Position numbers and translations under genes: made by a program. From Pseudomonas alkylphenolica (lineage in GTDB: Bacteria > Pseudomonadota > Gammaproteobacteria > Pseudomonadales > Pseudomonadaceae), in NCBI RefSeq assembly GCF_004025535.1, contig NZ_QJRG01000049.1, positions 321,517 to 385,516 of the forward strand: a stretch of DNA of 64,000 nucleotides, written 5' to 3'. The notes under the pieces are model-generated. The model was not told the DNA's origin, did not search any database, and was given only the letters and a program-made list of their open reading frames with translations. Below, one piece after another: positions 33,159 through 39,804 of this stretch; position 1 is the stretch's first letter, and each line of letters opens with the position of its first letter.

Positions 33159-33840
33159 AGCCGAACTGCCGGGCCTGGATCCGGTGCATGTCTGCGCTGC
33201 CGAGCGCAGCGTTGCGCGACGTTGCCAGGCCCTTGAACGACACGCCAGGCAGGTGGCGCAACAACATATCGCCGAGGCACAGCGGCAGGTGCAGGCGATG
33301 CATGAGCTGGCCAGGCAACAGGGCTATGGCGAGGGTGTATTGCACGCTGCGCAGGACCTGGCCGAAGCCTTGCTTCACAGCCAGCGTCTGGCAGGGCAAG
33401 TGCGTCGGGAACTGATGGAGACGGTACGTGGCGTCCTCGACGAGGTCCTCGGTGAGGTGCAGTGGACCGAGGCGCTTGTCGATCAGTGGCCGGCAGCCAG
33501 CAACGAAGCTTGCGAACCGCTGCAGTTGATCGCGCCTCTACGACATAAACGCGACCACACGCGCCTGGTGGCTGCGCTGCGCCGTCAATGGGCGGGCCAG
33601 ATCGAGGTCCAGTACCAGGCTCAGAGCCACTACCGCTTGCACCTGGGCGAACTGGCCCTGGAGTTTCATCCAGCGGTGGTCCAGGCACAGTTGGCGGAAC
33701 AGGTATTGACGGGGTGTGACGGCCTGGAACGGGTCGACGCACAACTGGATCAAGGCGCACGGGCGACCCTGACAGATTGCCTCGATCGCTGGCTGGCAAC
33801 CCCCGAGCCAAGTGAAGAGGCAGGCAAAGATGCGGATTGA
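33136..33840 (+). CDS. sctL: ATPase regulator SctL (OrgB-like)
   Basis: A 234-residue protein of the FliH/YscL/OrgB family (OrgB 226). An Ala/Gln/Arg-rich extended helix near residues 27-95 (VARRCQALERHARQVAQQHI, QAMHELARQQGYGEG) is followed by a globular C-terminal domain typical of V-type ATPase subunit E relatives (YRLHLGELALEFHPAVVQAQ). It forms the spokes that hold the SctN ATPase to SctQ. Position directly after sctK matches SPI-1. Confidence 0.9.
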   Translation: MLDSLRREAELPGLDPVHVCAAERSVARRCQALERHARQVAQQHIAEAQRQVQAMHELARQQGYGEGVLHAAQDLAEALLHSQRLAGQVRRELMETVRGVLDEVLGEVQWTEALVDQWPAASNEACEPLQLIAPLRHKRDHTRLVAALRRQWAGQIEVQYQAQSHYRLHLGELALEFHPAVVQAQLAEQVLTGCDGLERVDAQLDQGARATLTDCLDRWLATPEPSEEAGKDAD

Positions 33841-34231
33841 AGGTGTTGTGCAGGGGGTACTGCAAGCTGCGGAGGTGGTGCAGCCTCTGGCGTCCCGAAT
33901 GGGGCCGGCGTCCGAGGCGTTTGACGACTTGTATAGGCAGTTGCGCAGCATGGACGGGCAGGGCGCAGCGGCGTTGTACCAGTGCATCCGCGAGTGGCCA
34001 GACGGGCAGGGCGGCGGGTCTGCCTACCGTACCGTGGCCGCGCAGATGGCGGTGGTTTTGCAGGTCTTGCAACAACTCAAGGCTGACGGCCTTGAAGATG
34101 ATCCGCTCTACCAGAAGATGCTCGGTGTGAATAGTCGGGTGTTCGGGCTCGAGTTGCAGATGAAGGCGTTTTTGCAACAGGCAATGAATCCACAGTGGGA
34201 TGAGGACAGTCGCGAAGCGGTTGAGTGGTAG
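33830..34231 (+). CDS. Unrecognised protein at the OrgC position of the secretion operon
   Basis: A 133-residue protein that I cannot assign. It starts MRIEGVVQGVLQAAEVVQPL, overlaps the end of sctL by 11 bases and is clearly in the same operon. It is mainly helical, with a C-terminal helix pair (QMAVVLQVLQQLKADGL; YQKMLGVNSRVFGLELQMKAF) that recalls rod/early-substrate proteins in general style. In Salmonella this place is held by orgC, a secreted factor that promotes needle assembly. Orthology is plausible by position only. A second possibility is a chaperone for the downstream membrane-type effector. GAGG lies nine bases before ATG 33830. Confidence 0.7.
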   Translation: MRIEGVVQGVLQAAEVVQPLASRMGPASEAFDDLYRQLRSMDGQGAAALYQCIREWPDGQGGGSAYRTVAAQMAVVLQVLQQLKADGLEDDPLYQKMLGVNSRVFGLELQMKAFLQQAMNPQWDEDSREAVEW

Positions 34232-34262
34232 TTGGTTTTTGACTTTTAGAGGAAGTAGTCAG

Positions 34263-35579
34263 ATGTTAAATACAATCACCGGTAACTCGGTCCTCAATGT
34301 TGCTGCCTTGACACCAGCTGGCGTTACATCCAAAGCCTCGAATGTACCCGGCCATGTAGTCATCGAGATGCCAGAGGGGCTCCTGGCAGACGCTGCCAGC
34401 ATAGCGGCGCTTCCTGCCGATATCGTGATTGGGATAGACGCAGACGTTGAAGGCATATGGCAAGAGGTGCGTACTGATTTGCCTGATCATGTGCGCATCG
34501 ATGTAGACGGCTTGCGAAATTTCCTCAGTGATAGACGCGTAGAATGTGCCAGTGATTTCGGCACAGCGCTGGAAAGTTACAGCGCTGGTCGTTCAACCCA
34601 GACGGTCGAAGACCGCGTTCAGGTCGTGGTGGATTTTTTCAGGGATGTTTGGAATACGGATTTTCTGAGTAACCTGCGCACATCCGCACTCATCAACATG
34701 CCATCGGTTTTCGCCCTGACCTTAGCCCGTGGATTTCTCGCCAGTGCCCTCTCTGCAAGCGTCTCCGGCACTGCAGCGGTAGCGCTGGGGGCAGCCGTCA
34801 CCGCGTTGCCTTTGATCCTCACGGCAGCCGCAGTCGTCCACCATGAATACAACGCTAGCGCGACACCCGCTTATCGGGCATCACAGCTGGCATTTCTGGC
34901 GGGGTCGGGGGCGATTCTCACAGCGGCCATGCTGAGCGATCCTGTTGCGATCTTCGGCGGGCTCTCCGGGGCTGCGCCAGCAGTCGCGTTGTACTGCCTT
35001 TCCCGTGACGTGTATGCATCATTTCATGGGCTGGGCAGTGATACGGCGCTCAGTCTTCCAGCCAACCTGATTGACGCACTGAGTTACGGAGCCATGCAGT
35101 TTTCTGCCGGGGCGGCGGTGGTGGGGATGGAGGCAGGACTGGCCAGCATGGTCGTCAGTTCCGCACTCAATGCAGTGATCGAAACGGTGGAGCCGGCCCT
35201 GAACGAAGCGTTCTCCCAATGGATGTCTGAACGCCCTGAAGCCCAGCAGCAACCGGATGACGATCAGGCGTTTCGTCTGGGGTTCAATGTTTCGCTACCG
35301 GGTTGGCAGCGTCTGGTTGAAAGATTGGAGAACACCGGCATTCCACGCATGACGGCGTTCTCGATGCTTTCCGCTGGCGTGGCTACCGCCACCACCATTG
35401 GCTCGATGACGGGGCTGAGTGACAGCAACCAATACTGGCTGGCCAACGGGGTGGGAGCATTGATGGCGACGTATATTCTGACCCCGTTCTATCAAAGCCA
35501 TGCCCTGCAATCAGTTGCACCCACTGCAACTACTGCATCTACTACACCCAACCAACTCGCCGAAGTGGTGGTTGTTTAG
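34263..35579 (+). CDS. Candidate membrane-inserting type III effector
   Basis: A 438-residue protein not recognised as any named family. The N-terminus (MLNTITGNSVLNVAALTPAG) is Ser/Thr/Asn-rich without a Sec signal, as in type III substrates. The middle and C-terminal parts hold several hydrophobic Ala-rich stretches: near residues 141-160 (INMPSVFALTLARGFLASAL), 165-190 (TAAVALGAAVTALPLILTA), 205-245, 275-305 and 370-410. It looks built to enter membranes. AGAGGAAG lies about eight bases before ATG 34263; an upstream frame extension to GTG/ATG codons near 34200 is less likely. It is the last gene of the island and ends two bases before the pyrD -10 element. A role as effector, or as an additional translocator-like protein, is inference. 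Confidence 0.65.
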   Translation: MLNTITGNSVLNVAALTPAGVTSKASNVPGHVVIEMPEGLLADAASIAALPADIVIGIDADVEGIWQEVRTDLPDHVRIDVDGLRNFLSDRRVECASDFGTALESYSAGRSTQTVEDRVQVVVDFFRDVWNTDFLSNLRTSALINMPSVFALTLARGFLASALSASVSGTAAVALGAAVTALPLILTAAAVVHHEYNASATPAYRASQLAFLAGSGAILTAAMLSDPVAIFGGLSGAAPAVALYCLSRDVYASFHGLGSDTALSLPANLIDALSYGAMQFSAGAAVVGMEAGLASMVVSSALNAVIETVEPALNEAFSQWMSERPEAQQQPDDDQAFRLGFNVSLPGWQRLVERLENTGIPRMTAFSMLSAGVATATTIGSMTGLSDSNQYWLANGVGALMATYILTPFYQSHALQSVAPTATTASTTPNQLAEVVVV

Positions 35580-35580
35580 C

Positions 35581-35586
35581 TATAAT
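35581..35586 (+). promoter_or_regulatory. -10 element of pyrD at the island boundary
   Basis: TATAAT lies directly after the stop codon of the preceding gene (35577-35579) and 38 bases before the pyrD ATG. No convincing -35 hexamer is found 16-18 bases upstream, where the sequence is coding DNA of the candidate effector. The promoter may therefore have been altered by the insertion, or it may rely on read-through. Confidence 0.5.
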
Positions 35587-35623
35587 CGCCGCCCCATCGC
35601 CGCCACCCGAGTTCATGCCGCCC

Positions 35624-36658
35624 ATGTATACCCTGGCCCGCCAGCTGCTGTTCAAGCTCTCCCCGGAGACCTCCCATGACCTGTCCCTGGACCTGATCGG
35701 TGCCGGTGGCCGCCTGGGCCTGAACGGGCTGCTGACCAAGGCGCCAGCCGCGTTGCCGGTCACGGTGATGGGCCTGGAGTTTGCCAACCCGGTAGGGTTG
35801 GCGGCAGGCCTGGATAAAAACGGTGCGGCCATCGACGGTTTCGCCCAGCTGGGCTTCGGTTTTGTCGAGATCGGCACGGTCACCCCGCGCCCGCAGCCGG
35901 GTAACCCCAAGCCGCGCCTGTTCCGTCTGCCGGAAGCCGAGGCGATCATCAACCGCATGGGCTTCAACAACCTGGGCGTCGACAACCTGCTGAACCGGGT
36001 GCGGGCGGCAAAGTACCGCGGCATCCTGGGTATCAACATCGGCAAGAACTTCGACACCCCCGTCGAGCGTGCAGTGGATGACTACCTGATCTGCCTCGAC
36101 AAGGTCTATGACCAGGCCAGCTACATCACCGTCAACGTCAGTTCGCCCAACACCCCGGGCTTGCGCAGCCTGCAGTTTGGTGACTCGCTCAAGCAGTTGC
36201 TCGACGCCCTGGCTGAGCGCCGTGGCCAACTGGCTGCCCAGTATGGCAAGCATGTACCGCTGGCGATCAAGATCGCCCCGGACATGAGCGACGAAGAAAC
36301 CGCCCTGGTGGCGGCGGCACTGATCGAGTCGGGGATGGATGCGGTGATCGCGACCAACACCACGCTGGGTCGTGAGGGCGTTGAAGGCCTGCCGTTTGGC
36401 GACGAAGCCGGTGGTCTGTCCGGTGCGCCGGTGCTGGAAAAAAGCACGCATATCGTCAAGGTGCTCGCCGCCGAGCTGGGCGGCAAGTTGCCGATCATTG
36501 CTGCGGGCGGCATCACCGAAGGCAAGCACGCCGCGCAGAAAATCGCTGCGGGTGCCAGCCTGGTACAGATTTATTCGGGGTTCATCTACAAGGGGCCCGC
36601 GTTGATCCGCGAGGCAGTGGATGCCATTGCGGCCCTGCCGCGTTTGAAACGGGCATAA
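35624..36658 (+). CDS. pyrD: Dihydroorotate dehydrogenase (quinone), class 2
   Basis: A 344-residue membrane-associated flavoenzyme that oxidises dihydroorotate to orotate with quinone in pyrimidine synthesis. The N-terminal amphipathic helix (MYTLARQLLFKLSPETSHD) marks class 2. Family motifs are ANPVGLAAGLDKNG near residues 50-63, FVEIGTVTPRPQPGNPKPRLFRL near 75-97, NRMGFNNLGVD, and the catalytic-Ser region YITVNVSSPNTPGLR near 167-181. FMN-phosphate sites GGIT and YSGF are near the end. ATG 35624 gives the usual family start; ATG 35615 would add three residues. Confidence 0.97.
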   Translation: MYTLARQLLFKLSPETSHDLSLDLIGAGGRLGLNGLLTKAPAALPVTVMGLEFANPVGLAAGLDKNGAAIDGFAQLGFGFVEIGTVTPRPQPGNPKPRLFRLPEAEAIINRMGFNNLGVDNLLNRVRAAKYRGILGINIGKNFDTPVERAVDDYLICLDKVYDQASYITVNVSSPNTPGLRSLQFGDSLKQLLDALAERRGQLAAQYGKHVPLAIKIAPDMSDEETALVAAALIESGMDAVIATNTTLGREGVEGLPFGDEAGGLSGAPVLEKSTHIVKVLAAELGGKLPIIAAGGITEGKHAAQKIAAGASLVQIYSGFIYKGPALIREAVDAIAALPRLKRA

Positions 36659-36681
36659 AAAAGGGCCCCTTGAAGGGGCCC
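36657..36681 (-). terminator. Intrinsic terminator of rmf (convergent with pyrD)
   Basis: GGGCCCC (36663-36669), loop TTGAA, GGGGCCC (36675-36681). The A-run at 36657-36662 becomes a T-run on the minus strand, so the signal is oriented for rmf. The same stem may help end pyrD transcription. Confidence 0.8.
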
Positions 36682-36740
36682 CTGGGCCTTAGCCCGCCGC
36701 CCGGATGGGGCGCGCATGGTGAATGAATTCAGTTCCTCGC

Positions 36741-36956
36741 TCAGCCAACGGCGTGAAGTTCGTTGAGTCTATGAATGCCCGCAGTGCCGGTCATACCGTC
36801 CCAGTTGTCGCCACGTCCTTCGCGCCAGCCGTTAATCCAGGCTTGGCGTACCGACGGTAGAGTAAAAGGGCAAAGCTCGCGGGATTTGCCGGCAACCCCA
36901 TAGTGGTAGCCTCGTGTAAATGCTTTTTCCAACGGATCACGCTTAAGTCTTCTCAT
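36741..36956 (-). CDS. rmf: Ribosome modulation factor Rmf
   Basis: A 71-residue basic protein, beginning MRRLKRDPLEKAFTRGYHYG and continuing with GKSRELCPF and QAWINGWREGRGDNWDG, the RMF family signature. RMF binds 70S ribosomes in stationary phase and promotes inactive 100S dimers. Two compact stem-loops lie in the presumed mRNA leader 40-70 bases upstream of the start (separate entry). The gene is convergent with pyrD, as in other pseudomonads. Confidence 0.96.
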   Translation of the reverse strand: MRRLKRDPLEKAFTRGYHYGVAGKSRELCPFTLPSVRQAWINGWREGRGDNWDGMTGTAGIHRLNELHAVG

Positions 36957-36993
36957 AGGGTGTTGCCCTCACTTGTTGACTGTAATGTCCCGT

Positions 36994-37028
36994 CGGCCTC
37001 GTCTGAGGCCGGGCAGAATCGTTCTGCC
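36994..37028 (-). other. Two adjacent stem-loops upstream of rmf
   Basis: CGGCCTC-GTCT-GAGGCCG (36994-37011) and GGCAGAA-TCG-TTCTGCC (37012-37028) are perfect seven-base stems placed back to back, 38-72 bases upstream of the rmf ATG. They may form an mRNA leader controlling rmf stability or translation. The rest of the 36957-37500 gap has no gene I can support and probably holds the divergent promoters of rmf and rlmKL. Confidence 0.5.
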
Positions 37029-37411
37029 GGTGTGCGCTCGCTGCCGGCGTGGCGAGCAAAAGTGTTGTCCCGTTGCGGTGACAACCTGAGATGATTTCTA
37101 ACCAATGCACGACACAGTGTGAATGATCGTTTTGTCATAAGGGCGTAACCTTTCTGAGGGTCACAGGATAAGTAAACAAATGCGTCTGGCCTGGATCCGA
37201 TGCAAAGCCCGCTATGATCAGGGTTTGACTAGAGTTGAAATCACTTGGCCATTGCTTGGTGATATTTTGTAACAAGGCTGTCAATACGACGAAGGGTTAG
37301 TTTTCCCTGCGCCAGTCGTGAAATTTTCATTCTGCCCGGCGATCAAAGTGCTTTCTGCCCCTGGCGAAAGCGCGGGTTGCCCGGGTGGCCCGGCACTCAA
37401 CGCAGTGCCAT

Positions 37412-37472
37412 TCGAACGCTCGCTGGAAAGGCGTTCGATTAAACATCGGAAGGGCAATGCGCTTGCCTTTCC
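37412..37472 (+). other. Two inverted repeats in the rlmKL leader
   Basis: TCGAACGC (37412-37419) pairs with GCGTTCGA (37431-37438); GGAAGGGCAA (37448-37457) pairs with TTGCCTTTCC (37463-37472) with one G-U. The second stem ends 28 bases before the rlmKL ATG. A leader role is inference. Confidence 0.45.
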
Positions 37473-37500
37473 ACTTATTGCTCAGAGCACTGGATACCTC

Positions 37501-39702
37501 ATGTCGGACCGTTTCGAACTCTACCTAACCTGCCCCAAAGGCCTTGAAGGCCTGCTTGCCGAAGAAGCCCGAGGCCTTGGCCTTGAAGAGGTGCGTGAAC
37601 ACACCTCGGCGATTCGCGGCTCGGCCGACATGGTAACCGCCTACCGTCTGTGCCTGTGGTCACGCCTGGGCAACCGCGTGCTGCTGGTACTGAAGCGCTT
37701 CAACATGAAGAACGCCGATGACCTGTACGACGGCGTGCACGAGGTCGAGTGGCAGGATCACCTGGAGCCCAGTGGCTCGCTGGCGGTGGAATTCAGTGGC
37801 CACGGTTCGGGTATCGACAACACCCACTTCGGTGCCCTGAAGGTCAAGGATGCCATCGTCGACAAATTGCGGACCCGCGATGGCGAACGCCCGTCGGTGG
37901 ACAAACTCAATCCGGACCTGCGCGTGCACCTGCGCCTGGAGCGTGGCGAGGCAATCCTGTCGCTGGACCTGTCCGGCCACAGCTTGCACCAGCGTGGCTA
38001 CCGCCTGCAGCAGGGCGCGGCACCACTCAAGGAAAACCTCGCCGCTGCCGTGCTGATCCGTGCCGGATGGCCGCGCATTGCCGCTGAAGGCGGGGCCCTG
38101 GCCGACCCGATGTGCGGTGTCGGTACCTTCCTGGTGGAAGCAGCGATGATCGCCGCCGATATCGCGCCGAACCTCAAGCGTGAGCGTTGGGGCTTCAGTG
38201 CCTGGCTGGGTCACGTGCCGGCGCTGTGGCGCAAACTGCATGACGAGGCCCTGGCCCGGGCCCAGGCCGGTCTTGCCAAGCCACCTTTGTGGATACGCGG
38301 TTACGAGGCTGATCCACGCTTGATTCAGCCAGGGCGTAATAACGTCGAGCGTGCCGGCCTGAGCGACTGGGTAAAAATCTACCAGGGCGAAGTCGGCACC
38401 TTCGAGCCGCGTCCGGACCAGAACCAGAAAGGCCTGGTGATCTGTAACCCGCCGTATGGCGAGCGCCTGGGTGATGAGGCCAGCCTGCTGTACCTCTACC
38501 AGAACCTTGGCGAGCGCCTGCGCCAGGCATGCCTGAATTGGGAGGCGGCGGTGTTTACCGGTGCCCCGGACCTGGGCAAGCGCATGGGTATCCGCAGTCA
38601 CAAGCAATACGCGTTCTGGAACGGCGCGCTGCCGTGCAAACTGCTGCTGATCAAGGTTCAGCCTGACCAGTTCGTCACCGGCGAGCGTCGTCAGCCTGAG
38701 CGCGAGAACAATGGCGGCGAAGACCAGCGCTCGCCCGCAGCAGTCGCGAGCGAACCGGCGCGCCTGAGTGAAGGCGGGCAGATGTTTGCCAACCGCCTGC
38801 AGAAAAACCTCAAGCAGCTGGGCAAGTGGGCCAAGCGCGAACAGATCAGTTGCTACCGTCTGTATGACGCCGACATGCCGGAATACGCGCTGGCCATCGA
38901 CCTGTATCAGGACTGGGTGCACGTGCAGGAATATGCTGCGCCGCGTTCGATCGACCCGGAGAAGGCGCAGGCGCGTCTGTTCGATGCTCTGGCGGCCATT
39001 CCGCAAGCCTTGGGTATCGACCAGAGCCGTGTGGTGGTCAAGCGCCGTGAGCGCCAAAGCGGCACTCGCCAGTATGAGCGCCAGAGCACGCAGGGGCAGT
39101 TCCTGGAAGTCAGCGAAGGCGGCGTCAAGTTGCTGGTCAACCTGACCGATTACCTCGACACCGGCCTGTTCCTTGACCATCGGCCGATGCGCATGCGCAT
39201 CCAGCGTGAGGCTGCCGGCAAGCGTTTCCTCAACCTGTTCTGCTACACCGCCACCGCCAGTGTGCATGCGGCCAAGGGCGGCGCACGCAGCACTACCAGC
39301 GTTGACCTGTCGCGCACCTACCTGGACTGGGCACGGCGCAACCTGTCGCTCAACGGTTTTTCCGACAAGAACCGCCTGGAGCAAGGTGATGTCATGGCCT
39401 GGCTGCAAGCGTGCCGCGACGAGTTCGACCTGATCTTCATCGACCCACCGACCTTCTCCAACTCAAAGCGTATGGAAGGTGTGTTTGATGTCCAGCGTGA
39501 CCATGTCGAGTTGCTCGACCTGGCGATCGCCCGCCTGGCGCCGGGTGGTGTGCTGTACTTCTCCAACAACTTCCGCAAATTCCAGCTCGACGAAAGTCTG
39601 GCAGAACGGTATGCGGTGGAGGAGATCAGCGCCCAGACCCTGGATCCGGACTTTGCCCGCAACAGCAAAATCCACCGGGCCTGGCGTATCCAGGCGCGGT
39701 AA
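37501..39702 (+). CDS. rlmL: Bifunctional 23S rRNA methyltransferase RlmKL
   Basis: A 733-residue fusion that modifies 23S rRNA at G2445 (m2G, RlmL half) and G2069 (m7G, RlmK half). The N-terminal THUMP region (about residues 45-155) is followed by the first Rossmann domain with LADPMCGVGTFLVEAAM and the catalytic NPPYGERLGDE near residues 317-328. The second methyltransferase has RFLNLFCYTATASVHAAKGGA near 575-595 and FIDPPTFSNSKRM near 645-657. ATG 37501 begins the family-typical MSDRFELYLTCPKGLE; the frame is open upstream but has no family match. It is followed by a long inverted repeat. Confidence 0.96.
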   Translation: MSDRFELYLTCPKGLEGLLAEEARGLGLEEVREHTSAIRGSADMVTAYRLCLWSRLGNRVLLVLKRFNMKNADDLYDGVHEVEWQDHLEPSGSLAVEFSGHGSGIDNTHFGALKVKDAIVDKLRTRDGERPSVDKLNPDLRVHLRLERGEAILSLDLSGHSLHQRGYRLQQGAAPLKENLAAAVLIRAGWPRIAAEGGALADPMCGVGTFLVEAAMIAADIAPNLKRERWGFSAWLGHVPALWRKLHDEALARAQAGLAKPPLWIRGYEADPRLIQPGRNNVERAGLSDWVKIYQGEVGTFEPRPDQNQKGLVICNPPYGERLGDEASLLYLYQNLGERLRQACLNWEAAVFTGAPDLGKRMGIRSHKQYAFWNGALPCKLLLIKVQPDQFVTGERRQPERENNGGEDQRSPAAVASEPARLSEGGQMFANRLQKNLKQLGKWAKREQISCYRLYDADMPEYALAIDLYQDWVHVQEYAAPRSIDPEKAQARLFDALAAIPQALGIDQSRVVVKRRERQSGTRQYERQSTQGQFLEVSEGGVKLLVNLTDYLDTGLFLDHRPMRMRIQREAAGKRFLNLFCYTATASVHAAKGGARSTTSVDLSRTYLDWARRNLSLNGFSDKNRLEQGDVMAWLQACRDEFDLIFIDPPTFSNSKRMEGVFDVQRDHVELLDLAIARLAPGGVLYFSNNFRKFQLDESLAERYAVEEISAQTLDPDFARNSKIHRAWRIQAR

Positions 39703-39712
39703 GTGGCGTGTG

Positions 39713-39773
39713 TTCCCGGGCTGGCATTGCTTCGTTGATGGCTAATGGCTATAACTGAAGCAGGGCCCGGGAA
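39713..39773 (+). other. Long interrupted inverted repeat between rlmKL and the cyclase gene
   Basis: TTCCCGGGC (39713-39721) is matched perfectly by GCCCGGGAA (39765-39773). Inside, TGCTTC (39728-39733) pairs with GAAGCA (39757-39762). The result is one long imperfect hairpin with a 23-base loop. No T-run follows, so it is a weak terminator candidate at best. Confidence 0.5.
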
Positions 39774-39804
39774 TTAATGCATGCCGGCGTTGTGAGTGCA
39801 CTCT

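Noticed and set aside
12624..35623. Direct repeats (att sites) at the two edges of the secretion island
   Set aside because: The left (12705-12752) and right (35560-35623) boundary sequences share no repeat longer than a few bases, and no integrase or tRNA is visible.
37660..39408. 582-codon minus-strand frame opposite rlmKL
   Set aside because: Antisense to a strongly conserved enzyme with catalytic motifs; no independent support.
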